In this document: positions 37,544-48,046 of the stretch, piece by piece
Layout: each line of letters begins with the position of its first letter
How positions within the stretch are numbered: the first letter of the stretch is position 1
NCBI GenBank assembly: GCA_030576275.1
Contig: JALIBN010000005.1
Coordinates: forward strand, 1-64,000
Reading direction: 5' to 3'
DNA length: 64,000 bases
Source: Pseudomonadota bacterium
GTDB taxonomy: Bacteria > Pseudomonadota > Gammaproteobacteria > Nitrosococcales > Methylophagaceae
The notes under the pieces: model-generated
Seen by the model: the letters and a program-made list of their open reading frames with translations, nothing else
What the model was told of the DNA's origin: nothing
Database searches by the model: none
Translations under genes and position numbers: made by a program

Positions 37544-38140
37544 CTATTCAGCAACTGATACATTAAAACTCTGAACAAAAACGAGTTCGCAGGCATGAGC
37601 GCCCGTGTCATTACGAGTTAGAGAGCTCAACCAGTGCCAGCCATCTTTGGAATCAACTCGAACAAGATAACCACGCATGTCGATTATTTGACCATGCTTG
37701 ACCTGTTTAATCATTGATTCAATGGCCTTACTAGCGGGGATTAAGTGCATATTTGCACTTTGAGTCTCTATTTCAGTTCGCGGTATAGGGAAGTCTTGTA
37801 CCTGCCAATGATACCAACGTCCTGATTGAGTAATTTCAATTTGATTTAACACCGTTTCATCAGACATTTTTTTCCAGCCTAAAGCTAAATCTATCGGTGA
37901 TAAGTCAGACTCTCTGCCCATCAGATATCCATTTTTAGATAAGACTTTTGCTTTGATAACAAAGCTTGCTAATGGTGTTATTTGGTAACTTTTAAAGTCA
38001 AAAGATTCAGCTTTTACAATTGTTGTCTGTTTCGGCTCATCACTAATCCTCACTCCAGGACCAAGCTCCACTGGCCGATCACCACCCAATAATTTCCAAC
38101 AGACAGCAATCACAAAAAGTAACAACAATAAGTTTTTCAT
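37544..38140 (-). CDS. Exported or membrane-anchored hypothetical protein
   Basis: I do not recognise a family with confidence. The 198-residue product starts with MKNLLLLLFVIAVCWKLLGG, a signal anchor, followed by a soluble region rich in Trp/Tyr beta-type segments (GRWYHWQVQDFPIP, SKDGWHWLSSLTRNDTG). No catalytic motif is evident. It begins one base after the stop of ampG, so it is the last gene of xthA-ampG-this. A periplasmic role is inferred from the N-terminus. Confidence 0.75.
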   Translation of the reverse strand: MKNLLLLLFVIAVCWKLLGGDRPVELGPGVRISDEPKQTTIVKAESFDFKSYQITPLASFVIKAKVLSKNGYLMGRESDLSPIDLALGWKKMSDETVLNQIEITQSGRWYHWQVQDFPIPRTEIETQSANMHLIPASKAIESMIKQVKHGQIIDMRGYLVRVDSKDGWHWLSSLTRNDTGAHACELVFVQSFNVSVAE

Positions 38141-38141
38141 A

Positions 38142-39704
38142 TTATGTGCGTATGACGACTTTATTCATTTTAAAATGCTTGCCAGCCCATATGATAAGTA
38201 TCAATACTGGCAGGCCCATTAATGCCGTAACTAAAAAGAAGGATTGATAACCCAGAGCCTCAACCATGCCGCCAGAATAGCCACCTAAGATCTTTGGTAA
38301 TAATGTCATTAATGAGCTAAAAATCGCATATTGAACTGCGGTAAACGAAATATTAGTCAGGCTTGATAAAAAGGCTATGAATGCCGCGCTAGCTAATCCT
38401 GCTGACAGATTATCAGCTGATATGACAACGTACAACATGACCATGTCATGGCCTGTAGCGGCGAGAAGCATGAACAGTAAATTTGTTAACGCAGATAATA
38501 AGCCGCCTAAAAACAAAATCCGCATAATGCCGAAACGAACGGCTAACAGTCCACCTAAAAATCCTCCGGCAATCGTCATGAACAGGCCAAACGTTTTTAC
38601 AACACTAGCAATTTCGATTTTAGTAAACCCTAGATCTTGATAAAAGACATTAGAAATCACCCCAAGAACAATATCAGAGATTCGATACAGCCCAACTAAA
38701 GCTAATAATAACCACGCTAAAGCCATACCGTAACGTTGGAAAAAATCCTTTACAGGTTCAATATAGGTCTTTTTTACCAAGTCTTGTTCAACGTAGCCAG
38801 ATAGAACCATAGCTTTAGTAACCGTGAAGGCGACAAGCAGCGCAACTGTTAAGCGGCATAACTCAATAATAAAGGCCGCAAAATTGCTATTTCCTAGTAC
38901 CAGTGAAAGAGATAACTTCATATTTAATGCGATATCGGCACTGTAATAAAAACTAGCAACAAAACCAGCGGCGGCCATGATAAATAACCCTAAAAAACTA
39001 ATATGTTGTCGTTTTTCAGCATTCGTATTGTCTTTATATTCAGTGTCGGGTTCGGGAATCATTAATGTTGTAATAATACCCACAAGCATTACACTCGCCA
39101 TAGCAAGGTAGGTCATTTTCCATGCTAAATAATTATAATTATTTGTTGTTGAGCCCCAGTAACTAGCTAGGAACAAAGCACCTGCCCCCGCAATAATCAT
39201 CCCGATACGATAACCAGCAATATAGCTAGATGACATTAGAGCCTGTAAATCACCTTCAGCAGATTCTATTCTATAGGCATCCATCACAACATCTTGTGTT
39301 GCTGATGAAAATCCCAGCATGACAGCCGCCCATGCCATTACAGTAAGTGCATCCGTAGCAGGATCAATAGAGGCCATCAAAGCAATCGCAAACATAATCA
39401 TTAGTTGAGATAACAATAACCACGCCCGGCGGCGACCTAATAATCGTGTGAGTACAGGTAAGGGTAATTTATCGACTAACGGTGCCCAGACAAATTTAAA
39501 AGAGTAGCCCAATGCCGCCCAGCTAAAATAAGTCACAGCTTCGCGCTCAACGCCCGCTTCACGCAACCATAAACTTAATGATGAAAATATCAGTAATAGT
39601 GGTATCCCTGCGGAGATCCCATAAAATAACATTGTTACAACTCTAGGATGTCTGAAAGAGTTTAATGTTTCAGCCCAACTTTTACGTTGAACGATCTCGG
39701 TCAT
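38142..39704 (-). CDS. ampG: AmpG-type muropeptide MFS permease
   Basis: 520-residue inner-membrane permease that would import anhydro-muropeptides for cell-wall recycling. The N-terminal segment MLFYGISAGIPLLLIFSSLSLWLREAG, together with WAPLVDKLPLP and the loop LLGRRRAWLLLSQ, is typical of AmpG, as is DVVMDAYRIE near residue 140. About fourteen hydrophobic helices are visible, more than a standard MFS protein. It overlaps xthA by four bases. Confidence 0.88.
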   Translation of the reverse strand: MTEIVQRKSWAETLNSFRHPRVVTMLFYGISAGIPLLLIFSSLSLWLREAGVEREAVTYFSWAALGYSFKFVWAPLVDKLPLPVLTRLLGRRRAWLLLSQLMIMFAIALMASIDPATDALTVMAWAAVMLGFSSATQDVVMDAYRIESAEGDLQALMSSSYIAGYRIGMIIAGAGALFLASYWGSTTNNYNYLAWKMTYLAMASVMLVGIITTLMIPEPDTEYKDNTNAEKRQHISFLGLFIMAAAGFVASFYYSADIALNMKLSLSLVLGNSNFAAFIIELCRLTVALLVAFTVTKAMVLSGYVEQDLVKKTYIEPVKDFFQRYGMALAWLLLALVGLYRISDIVLGVISNVFYQDLGFTKIEIASVVKTFGLFMTIAGGFLGGLLAVRFGIMRILFLGGLLSALTNLLFMLLAATGHDMVMLYVVISADNLSAGLASAAFIAFLSSLTNISFTAVQYAIFSSLMTLLPKILGGYSGGMVEALGYQSFFLVTALMGLPVLILIIWAGKHFKMNKVVIRT

Positions 39705-40483
39705 TCTGTAATCAGCGTATAGTCATAATCAATAACAAGTGGCGCATGATCAGAAAAACGTTGATCCTTATAAATGTCTGTTACTAAAACTTTACCTTTT
39801 AGGCTTGGTGATAACACCTGATAATCAATCCGCCATCCCACATTATTGGTCCAAGCTTGTCCTCGGTTAGACCACCATGTGTATTGATGTTCATCTTGCT
39901 CTAGCTCACGAAAGCCATCAACAAACCCAACATCATCAAATAGAGTATCTAACCATGCGCGCTCTTCAGGTAAAAACCCTGAATTTTTCTGATTACCTTT
40001 CCAATTACGAATATCTTCATTTTTATGCGCAATATTCCAATCACCACAAATAATAAAATCACGACCTGAAGCTTTCATTTCATCTAAGCGACTCATCATG
40101 TGGTCCATGCAGCGATATTTAAATAGCTGCCGTTCTTCCTTCGACGAACCTGATGGCATGTATAGAGAGATCACGCTTAAGTTACCAAATTTAGCTTCAA
40201 TATAACGACCTTCGGAGTCAAAATCGTCATGACCCATGCCAGTGATAACCTCATCAGGCTTCTGACGACAATACAATGCGACACCGCTATAGCCCTTCTT
40301 TTCAGCATCATGATAAAAACATGAATAACCCTCAGGGTGATACAATTCATCGCCTAACTGGTCAACTTGCGCTTTCGTTTCCTGTATACACACCACATCG
40401 GCCTGCGTGACCTTTAACCAATCAAAAAAGCCTTTGCGGCCTGCCGCCCTAATTCCATTGACATTTGCCGTAATAATTCTCAT
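39701..40483 (-). CDS. xthA: Exodeoxyribonuclease III
   Basis: AP endonuclease and 3'-5' exonuclease of base-excision repair. The 260-residue product has the family catalytic residues: Asn in ITANVNGIRAA, Glu in IQETKAQ, GDWNIAH with Asp and Asn, and the terminal SDHAPLVIDY with the catalytic Asp-His. Length is normal. It is the first gene of a three-gene leftward operon and is divergent from rpsT. Confidence 0.95.
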   Translation of the reverse strand: MRIITANVNGIRAAGRKGFFDWLKVTQADVVCIQETKAQVDQLGDELYHPEGYSCFYHDAEKKGYSGVALYCRQKPDEVITGMGHDDFDSEGRYIEAKFGNLSVISLYMPSGSSKEERQLFKYRCMDHMMSRLDEMKASGRDFIICGDWNIAHKNEDIRNWKGNQKNSGFLPEERAWLDTLFDDVGFVDGFRELEQDEHQYTWWSNRGQAWTNNVGWRIDYQVLSPSLKGKVLVTDIYKDQRFSDHAPLVIDYDYTLITE

Positions 40484-40594
40484 AAATTGTATCCGTAAAA
40501 AAATTTTCTATATAATAACATTTACAAACAGTATAAAAATCAGGATAATGCTCTGTTCTTTATACATGAATATCTAATTTTTAGGAGAACCACT

Positions 40595-40855
40595 TTGGCA
40601 AACTCTGCTCAAGCAAAAAAACGCGCTCGTCAAGCGGAAGATAACCGCCAACGTAACACTAGTCAACGTTCTGAAATGCGCACAAGCATCAAAAAATTAA
40701 AAGTTGCCATCACCAGTGGTGACAAAGATCTAGCAACCGCTGCTTTTAAAGCTGCAGTTCCTTTCCTAGATAAAATGGCTCGCAAAGGCCTTGTTCATAA
40801 AAACTCAGCTGCACGTAGCAAAAGTCGTTTGAACAACGCAGTACGCGCACTATAG
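40595..40855 (+). CDS. rpsT: 30S ribosomal protein S20
   Basis: 86-residue primary rRNA-binding protein of the small subunit, with the N-terminal ANSAQAKKRARQAEDNR and a C-terminal RSKSRLNNAVRAL. The start codon is TTG, with AGGAG six to ten bases upstream. E. coli rpsT also uses UUG, where it contributes to autogenous control, so the rare start is probably conserved for regulation. Monocistronic, with a terminator right after it. Confidence 0.97.
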   Translation: MANSAQAKKRARQAEDNRQRNTSQRSEMRTSIKKLKVAITSGDKDLATAAFKAAVPFLDKMARKGLVHKNSAARSKSRLNNAVRAL

Positions 40856-40882
40856 AATATAAAGCGTAATTCGCTTTATAAA

Positions 40883-40908
40883 AAAACCGACATGAAGTCG
40901 GTTTTTTT
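40883..40908. terminator. Bidirectional terminator between rpsT and proB
   Basis: ACCGAC (40886-40891) pairs with GTCGGT (40897-40902). An A-run precedes and a T-run of seven follows, so it can end transcription of rpsT on the plus strand and of obgE-proB on the minus strand. Confidence 0.88.
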
Positions 40909-40961
40909 ATGTCTGCGGTTTATAATCTTAATTAAAAACAGTAATAATGTCTAAGGTAAGC

Positions 40962-42089
40962 TTAAGATGTGATGACTAAATTATCTCGATTAACAAGCTC
41001 AGGGTCATCTAAGTAACCTAATAAAACTTCAATATCGCGACTGGCATGGCCCATAATAAGTCGAGCTTCTTCATCGTTGTAATTGACCAGTCCACGTCCA
41101 ACTTCTAGCCCAGAAAGGTCAGTGCATACCACTAGGTCACCGCGATTAAATTTACCATCAACCGCCTTAACTCCAACAGGTAACACACTACGACCTTGCT
41201 GACGAATTACGCTTACCGCTCCATCGTCTAAACTAATTCGTCCCTTAGGAATATGGCCTAAAAGCCATTGCTGGCGAGCCGTCATCGGCTCATTATCCGG
41301 CCACAAGAGAGTACCGACACCGACACCAGCAGCCAAATGACGTAAATTCTCAGGGTCGTGGCCCGATAAAATAACCGTAACTGCACCAGACCGCGCAGCA
41401 CGTCGTGCAGCTAGTAACTTAGTTGCCATTCCACCTCGACCCAGAGAGCCGGTTCCAGCACCTGCCATATCATCTAATGCAGGGTTACTGGCTGCTGATG
41501 CAGCAATCATCCGCGCATCAGGGTTTATTCTAGGGTCTGAATCATACAAACCATTCTGATCCGTTAAAATCACCAATACATCAGCTTCAACTAAGTTAGC
41601 GGTCATTGCAGCCAAGGTATCATTATCACCAAAACGAATTTCTTCGGTTGCAATCGTATCGTTTTCATTTACAACAGGTAAAACACCCATTTCTAATAAG
41701 GTATGTAATACACTACGCGCATTAAGATAGCGGCCACGATCTGACAAATCAGAATGGGTAAGTAAGATCTGCGCAGTATGGATATCATGGTGTTTGCATT
41801 CTGAAGAATAGGCTTGAATTAACTTCATCTGACCAACACTCGCCGCGGCTTGAAGTTGGTGCAAAGCATGGGGACGCTTCGTCCAGCCTAACTGTTGCAT
41901 ACCCGCGGATACGGAACCAGAGGTAACAAGTACCACCTCTTTGCCTTGGGCACGCAACACAGCAATTTCACCACTTAACCAACGGATCCGGTCATAATCT
42001 AATCCTTCACCTACCCGAGTGAGCAAAGCACTCCCGATTTTGATAACCCAACGTTTAGTATTAACAAGTTGCTGGTGCGGACTGATCAC
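40962..42089 (-). CDS. proB: Glutamate 5-kinase
   Basis: First step of proline synthesis. The 375-residue product combines an amino-acid kinase domain (KIGSALLT, LVTSGSVSAGMQQLG, VVNENDTIATEEIRFGDND, GRGGMATKL) with a C-terminal PUA domain (from about residue 280, ISLDDGAVSVIRQQGRSVLPVGV). This is the full ProB architecture. It follows obgE by three bases in a leftward operon, a common arrangement in this group. Confidence 0.97.
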   Translation of the reverse strand: MISPHQQLVNTKRWVIKIGSALLTRVGEGLDYDRIRWLSGEIAVLRAQGKEVVLVTSGSVSAGMQQLGWTKRPHALHQLQAAASVGQMKLIQAYSSECKHHDIHTAQILLTHSDLSDRGRYLNARSVLHTLLEMGVLPVVNENDTIATEEIRFGDNDTLAAMTANLVEADVLVILTDQNGLYDSDPRINPDARMIAASAASNPALDDMAGAGTGSLGRGGMATKLLAARRAARSGAVTVILSGHDPENLRHLAAGVGVGTLLWPDNEPMTARQQWLLGHIPKGRISLDDGAVSVIRQQGRSVLPVGVKAVDGKFNRGDLVVCTDLSGLEVGRGLVNYNDEEARLIMGHASRDIEVLLGYLDDPELVNRDNLVITS

Positions 42090-42092
42090 TGT

Positions 42093-43178
<1,086 letters not shown>

Positions 43179-43218
43179 TTAAACATACTAGTCATTTTTA
43201 AAATTAACGTCCAGAAAC

Positions 43219-43243
43219 AAAAAAGCCCCGCATCAGCGGGGCT
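43219..43243 (-). terminator. Terminator between rpmA and obgE
   Basis: On the minus strand AGCCCCGC and GCGGGGCT form an 8-bp GC-rich stem with a four-base loop, followed by a run of T. It limits read-through from the ribosomal protein genes into obgE-proB. Confidence 0.88.
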
Positions 43244-43281
43244 CCTTAGCTGTTTGCCCCAAAATGGGCTCACACTATATT

Positions 43282-43539
43282 TTATGCAACAACAATACTT
43301 ACGTAGCTACGGCTGTTTGGACCTTTAGTCTCAAACAAAACCTTACCATCTGCTTTTGCAAATAATGTATGGTCTTTACCAATACCTACATTCATTCCAG
43401 GATGAACGCGTGTACCGCGTTGACGGATAATGATACTTCCGCCTGAAACAGATTCACCACCGTAGCGTTTAACACCAAGACGTTTCGATTCCGAATCACG
43501 TCCGTTTCTAGTACTACCACCAGCTTTCTTATGAGCCAT
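43282..43539 (-). CDS. rpmA: 50S ribosomal protein L27
   Basis: 85-residue ribosomal protein near the peptidyl-transferase centre. N-terminal [28 protein letters not shown] and [16 protein letters not shown] are the family's conserved sequences. There is no extra N-terminal leader of the Firmicutes type. It lies about 30 bases after rplU. Confidence 0.98.
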   Translation of the reverse strand: MAHKKAGGSTRNGRDSESKRLGVKRYGGESVSGGSIIIRQRGTRVHPGMNVGIGKDHTLFAKADGKVLFETKGPNSRSYVSIVVA

Positions 43540-43569
43540 CTTTAAATCCTCTTAAATATGTCGGTGATC

Positions 43570-43881
43570 TTAGGCTGTGATGCCAGTGATCTGGATTTCA
43601 GTGAAAGACTGGCGATGACCTGCCTGTCTGCGATAATGTTTACGACGGTGGAATTTAATAATCTTGACTTTCTCGCCACGACCATTAGCAGCAACAGTTG
43701 CAGTTACTTTAGCGCCTTCAAGGTAAGGTGCGCCGATTTTAATATCATCGCCTTCACCAATAAGTAAAACCTTATCCAACTCAACTGTTTCACCAGCTTC
43801 AGCAAATAATTTTTCTACACGGAGCGTTTCGCCCTCTCTAACTCGGTATTGTTTACCGCCAGTCGCGACAATAGCGTACAT
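43570..43881 (-). CDS. rplU: 50S ribosomal protein L21
   Basis: 103-residue large-subunit protein beginning [25 protein letters not shown], with the C-terminal [26 protein letters not shown]. The frame is open upstream to 43929, but the ATG at 43881 has GGAG in front and matches the family N-terminus. First gene of rplU-rpmA, divergent from ispB, the standard arrangement. Confidence 0.97.
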   Translation of the reverse strand: MYAIVATGGKQYRVREGETLRVEKLFAEAGETVELDKVLLIGEGDDIKIGAPYLEGAKVTATVAANGRGEKVKIIKFHRRKHYRRQAGHRQSFTEIQITGITA

Positions 43882-44066
43882 CGCTGTCTCCAAAATAATT
43901 GTAAGTGTTATTTGTGGGTAACCCATCAAAAGACCGGCAATTCTATCCCCTTTTAGTCAAGAGATCAAATAACTTATGTGAGTCAAGGTGAAATATTTGC
44001 GATTACTTGCTCTGCATGAGAGAGTACGCATTTTTCATACGTACATTATAGGCGGATTTAAGCCCT

Positions 44067-45035
44067 GTGGATATTCAATCCATTTATTCCCTCATTAAAG
44101 ATGACATGGTAGCTGTTGATTCGATGATTCAGTCTCGATTACAGTCTGATGTCGTATTAATTAACCAGCTTGGTCATTACATCATAAATAGTGGTGGCAA
44201 ACGCCTTCGGCCCGCATTAGCGATTTTGTGCGCACGCGCTTGTGGTTATCAAGGTCAACATCACATCAATTTGGCGACAATAATCGAGTTTATTCATACC
44301 GCGACATTATTACATGATGATGTCGTCGATAATTCAGATATGCGCCGCGGTCGAGAAACAGCCAACAGTATTTGGGGTAATGAGGCTAGCGTTTTAGTGG
44401 GTGATTTTTTATACACTCGATCATTTGAAATGATGGTTGAAATGGAATCCATGCGCTTAATGAAAGTCTTGTCGCATACCACTAACGTCATCGCAGAAGG
44501 CGAAGTATTGCAGTTGCTTAATTGCAATGATGCAAGCACTACAGAACAACGTTATTTTGAGGTCATTCATCACAAAACCGCTAAATTATTTGAAGCGGCT
44601 GGTTTACTAGGTGCCGTCATTTCCGAAAGTAGCTCTGAAGTAGAACAGGCTATGGCTAGTTATGCGATGCATCTTGGTAGCGCGTTTCAATTGGTTGATG
44701 ACTTATTAGACTATAGCGAATCAAGTGAAACTATAGGTAAAAACATTGGTGATGATCTTGCTGAAGGCAAACCAACCTTACCATTGATTTACGCGATGCA
44801 ACATGGAACAAAAGAACAAGCCTCTATTGTTAAAGAGGCGATAGAAAAAGGTCAGCGAGATAAGATAAACGAAATTATTGCTATTATTGAGTCAACAGGT
44901 GCAATCGGTTACACATCGAAAGCGGCTGAAAATGAAGTAGATCAAGCAAAGCAGGCGCTGTCTATTTTAAATGATTCGCAATATAAAGAAGCATTAGTAT
45001 CACTTGCAGATTTTTCTATAAGCCGAAAGTTCTAG
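44067..45035 (+). CDS. ispB: Polyprenyl diphosphate synthase (octaprenyl type)
   Basis: Builds the side chain of ubiquinone. The 322-residue product has both aspartate-rich motifs: LLHDDVVDNSDMRRG (first DDxxD) and LVDDLLDYSESSE (second). GGKRLRPALAIL near residue 40 is the substrate-binding segment. Start is GTG. The divergent position next to rplU matches E. coli and supports the ispB name; exact chain length cannot be read from sequence by eye. Confidence 0.94.
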   Translation: MDIQSIYSLIKDDMVAVDSMIQSRLQSDVVLINQLGHYIINSGGKRLRPALAILCARACGYQGQHHINLATIIEFIHTATLLHDDVVDNSDMRRGRETANSIWGNEASVLVGDFLYTRSFEMMVEMESMRLMKVLSHTTNVIAEGEVLQLLNCNDASTTEQRYFEVIHHKTAKLFEAAGLLGAVISESSSEVEQAMASYAMHLGSAFQLVDDLLDYSESSETIGKNIGDDLAEGKPTLPLIYAMQHGTKEQASIVKEAIEKGQRDKINEIIAIIESTGAIGYTSKAAENEVDQAKQALSILNDSQYKEALVSLADFSISRKF

Positions 45036-45195
45036 GCGAACTTTTCAGTAAAGCACTTCTCACCAAGAACATTAAGTTGGTACTTTTTCGGACTATTTAA
45101 AGCTGACATGCTTAAAATTTCCTTCAAAGGCTCTGCAGATTAAATAAATATTCTAATTATTTATCTCTACCTCGTTATCCGTTATCCTTTCGCTT

Positions 45196-45498
45196 ATGAC
45201 TAACATATATAAACACCACCTATTTTTCTGCACTCATCAGCGTGATGATGGGCGAGCATGCTGCCAACAACACGATGCACAATCATTGCGCAACTATGCT
45301 AAACAAAAGGTGAAAGACTTAAAACTCAAAAAAGTCCGCGTTAATAATGCTGGCTGTCTCAATCGATGTGCTTTAGGTCCCATGCTAGTGATTTATCCAC
45401 AAGGGACTTGGTATCATTATGAAACTGAAGCAGATATTGATGAAATCATCGAGTCTCATTTATTAAATGACACCGTTGTGGAGCGTTTGCAACGATGA
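45196..45498 (+). CDS. Thioredoxin-like [2Fe-2S] ferredoxin
   Basis: 100-residue small ferredoxin of the thioredoxin-like 2Fe-2S group. Ligand candidates are the cysteines in HHLFFCTHQRDDGRACC and in NAGCLNRCALGPMLVIYP, a pattern seen in stand-alone relatives of NuoE and of the Azotobacter Shethna-type protein. It overlaps hpnD by four bases (ATGA), so the two are translationally coupled. A redox role in the squalene steps downstream is possible but unproven. Confidence 0.88.
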   Translation: MTNIYKHHLFFCTHQRDDGRACCQQHDAQSLRNYAKQKVKDLKLKKVRVNNAGCLNRCALGPMLVIYPQGTWYHYETEADIDEIIESHLLNDTVVERLQR

Positions 45499-46355
45499 CT
45501 CCTGATCAATATTGCCAAGATAAGGCAGCCAAAAGCGGCTCCAGTTTTTATTACAGTTTTCGTTTCCTACCGTTACAACAACGCCAAGCCATCATTGCTC
45601 TTTATGCTTTTTGCCGCGAAGTCGATGATACGGTCGATGAAATAGCAGATACCGATATAGCCAGTACAAAACTAGCTTGGTGGCGCGAAGAGATTCAGCG
45701 CACTTTCCATGGTATTGCCACTCATCCCGTTGGCTTGGCATTGCAATCTGCTTTGCAAAACTTCGATTTACATGAAGAGTACTTCATGGAAATCATTGAT
45801 GGCATGGCCATGGACTTAGACCAATTTAGTTACCCTGAATTTAAAAATCTAGCCTTATATTGTCATCGTGCGGCCAGTGTCGTGGGTTTATTATCTGTAG
45901 AAATATTCGGCTATGAAGATAGAAAAACGCTTAAATATGCCGAAAACTTAGGCCTGGCATTACAACTAACCAATATCATCCGTGATGTGCGAGAAGATGC
46001 TGAGCGCGGTCGAATTTATCTTCCCCAAGATGAATTGCAACAATTCAATGTTAGTGCCGATGATTTGCTTGCCCTTAAATCGAGTCCTGAACTCATTAAC
46101 TTACTAAAATTTCAAACGGTAAGGGCCAAAAAATATTACCAACAGGCTTTACAACTCTTACCTGAAAACGACCGTTACACTCAGCGGACAGGCCTCATCA
46201 TGGCGGCTATTTATGAAGCCACGTTAGATGAAATTGAAAAAGATAACTTCCAAGTAATGCAACATCGCGTGTCATTAACACCGCTTAGGAAATTATGGCT
46301 CGCTTGGCGCATCGCTCGCCGTGAAAAACGGCTACATCGAAAAAATACCCGTTAA
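45495..46355 (+). CDS. hpnD: Presqualene diphosphate synthase HpnD
   Basis: 286-residue squalene/phytoene synthase-family enzyme that joins two farnesyl diphosphates. Both metal-binding motifs are visible: DDTVDE at residues 44-49 and NIIRDVREDAERGRIYLPQDE around 158-178. The sequence and the adjacent HpnE favour HpnD over phytoene synthase. In the three-enzyme bacterial route HpnC acts between HpnD and HpnE, but no hpnC is in this window. The product could feed hopanoids or C30 carotenoids. Confidence 0.9.
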   Translation: MTPDQYCQDKAAKSGSSFYYSFRFLPLQQRQAIIALYAFCREVDDTVDEIADTDIASTKLAWWREEIQRTFHGIATHPVGLALQSALQNFDLHEEYFMEIIDGMAMDLDQFSYPEFKNLALYCHRAASVVGLLSVEIFGYEDRKTLKYAENLGLALQLTNIIRDVREDAERGRIYLPQDELQQFNVSADDLLALKSSPELINLLKFQTVRAKKYYQQALQLLPENDRYTQRTGLIMAAIYEATLDEIEKDNFQVMQHRVSLTPLRKLWLAWRIARREKRLHRKNTR

Positions 46356-46358
46356 TTC

Positions 46359-47633
46359 ATGACAACCCTGATTATTGGTGGTGGCTGGAGCGGTCTGGCG
46401 GCAGCCGTTACACTTGTTCAGCAAGGTCATCCTGTTCATTTGATCGAGTCGGCAAAACAACTGGGCGGTCGAGCAAGAAATGTATCGTGGCATGGTCATG
46501 TCATTGATAATGGTCAGCACTTAATGATTGGTGCCTATCAACACATGCTAGACATGATGGCGTTAGTGGGCATTTCTGCTGAAGATGCATTTGATCGTTA
46601 TACTATAGATATCACCCTATATGACACTTTCTTTCCGCCACTTATACTCTCTGCAAAAAATTGGCTACCATGGCCATTCTCGCTAGCATGGAATCTGATT
46701 GCTAGCGCAGGTCTTACTGGTTTTTATCAGGTCGTGAAATTACATTCCCATAGTCATAAGTTATTGTCCGGCGATGATATGAGTGTAAGTGACTGGTTAC
46801 TTTTAACTAAACAATCCGAACGGCTTATTAAGCAACTCTGGGTCCCTCTTTGCTTGGCGACCTTAAACACACCGATCACAGAGGCTTCGGCTCATCGACT
46901 AGCGACCGTATTACAGGAGAGTCTTGGTCGAAGAAAATCAGCCGCTGATTCTTTGATTCCGCGAATGCCATTAGGTGATCTATTTCCAATCGCTGCTGCC
47001 AACTTCATTAAACAGCATGGCGGTAAAATCAGCCTGCAAACTCGCGCTAAAAAGCTACTTATCGAGGATAATAAAGTTCAAGGTATAATCTGCCAAGATG
47101 GTCATAAAATCATCGCTAGCAACCTTATTGTGGCGACGAGCCCCAGTCACTGTGCCGATCTACTGTCTCCCTACCTCACAATCAATAAACCTATTGAATA
47201 TCCTATCAGCACAGTTTATTTGCAGTATACAACCACAATCAGCTTACCTTCACCTATGATTGGCATGACTGGTACCATCAGCCAGTGGGTATTTGATCGT
47301 AGCGCACAATCACCCGGCCAGTTAGCAGTCGTCATTAGCGCCCCTGGCGAGCATGAAAAACTAACAAAGTCTGAATTAGTGAGCTTAGTAAGCAAAGAAT
47401 TGCATCATATGTTGCCTTACCTGCCCGAACAAGCAAGTGATAGCTTGGTTATCCGTGAAAAACGCGCTACTTTTGCCTGCACCGTAAATATTGAACAGGA
47501 ACGTCCACTCTCCGAAACAACTATCAGCGGACTGTGGTTAGCAGGCGATTTTGTTGCCAATGGTTATCCAGCAACATTGGAAGGTGCCGTTCGCAATGGC
47601 CAACACTGCGCGAAACTACTTTTAACCAAATAA
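46359..47633 (+). CDS. hpnE: Hydroxysqualene dehydroxylase HpnE
   Basis: 424-residue FAD-dependent amine-oxidase-like enzyme that reduces hydroxysqualene to squalene. The N-terminal dinucleotide-binding motif reads LIIGGGWSGLAAAVTL, followed by LGGRARNVSWHGHVIDNGQHLMIGAY, typical of HpnE. The C-terminal GLWLAGDFVANGYPATLEGAVRNG is the second FAD contact. It follows hpnD by three bases. Related carotenoid desaturases are the main alternative, but pairing with HpnD favours HpnE. Confidence 0.9.
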   Translation: MTTLIIGGGWSGLAAAVTLVQQGHPVHLIESAKQLGGRARNVSWHGHVIDNGQHLMIGAYQHMLDMMALVGISAEDAFDRYTIDITLYDTFFPPLILSAKNWLPWPFSLAWNLIASAGLTGFYQVVKLHSHSHKLLSGDDMSVSDWLLLTKQSERLIKQLWVPLCLATLNTPITEASAHRLATVLQESLGRRKSAADSLIPRMPLGDLFPIAAANFIKQHGGKISLQTRAKKLLIEDNKVQGIICQDGHKIIASNLIVATSPSHCADLLSPYLTINKPIEYPISTVYLQYTTTISLPSPMIGMTGTISQWVFDRSAQSPGQLAVVISAPGEHEKLTKSELVSLVSKELHHMLPYLPEQASDSLVIREKRATFACTVNIEQERPLSETTISGLWLAGDFVANGYPATLEGAVRNGQHCAKLLLTK

Positions 47634-47707
47634 TTGGCTTAAGTCGATATCATCTGCTGGGCTTGTTATACTGTCGTTTTTACCCTTTTAATATCCAAAG
47701 GAAGACC

Positions 47708-48040
47708 ATGTTTTATAAAACTCGTTTTTTACTAAGCTCTCTTTTACTCTGCTCTGTACTTGTTGCCTGTGGTGACAATGAGACAGCCCAATCTACAAAT
47801 ACCGAAGCGACTACTGAGCAAGTAACAACAAATGCGGCAATACCAACTAATAAAATCGAAGCCGGCATGACACAACAAGCTATTACAGATTTATTAGGTA
47901 CGCCAACATTGAGTCAAACACATACCTTGGACTCACTGACTATGATACACAGCGAATGGACTAATGAAACAGGCACTGTCAGTATTCAGTTTATAGACGG
48001 AATTGTTACGTTCAACCAATTTACACCAACCAGCAAGTAA
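47708..48040 (+). CDS. Small lipoprotein, SmpA/BamE-like fold
   Basis: 110-residue predicted lipoprotein. A signal peptide ends in the lipobox LVAC, with Cys21 as the lipidation site and Gly-Asp following. A Thr/Glu-rich linker leads to a C-terminal domain, KIEAGMTQQAITDLLGTP onward, resembling the small SmpA/OmlA (BamE)-type fold. Function unknown. The frame is open further upstream, but the ATG at 47708 has AAGGAAGA in front and is the only start that exposes the signal peptide. Confidence 0.85.
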   Translation: MFYKTRFLLSSLLLCSVLVACGDNETAQSTNTEATTEQVTTNAAIPTNKIEAGMTQQAITDLLGTPTLSQTHTLDSLTMIHSEWTNETGTVSIQFIDGIVTFNQFTPTSK

Positions 48041-48046
48041 AAACTC

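Noticed and set aside
47534-47707. N-terminal extension of the small lipoprotein.
   Set aside because: It overlaps hpnE in another frame and would bury the signal peptide. The ATG at 47708 has a good ribosome site.
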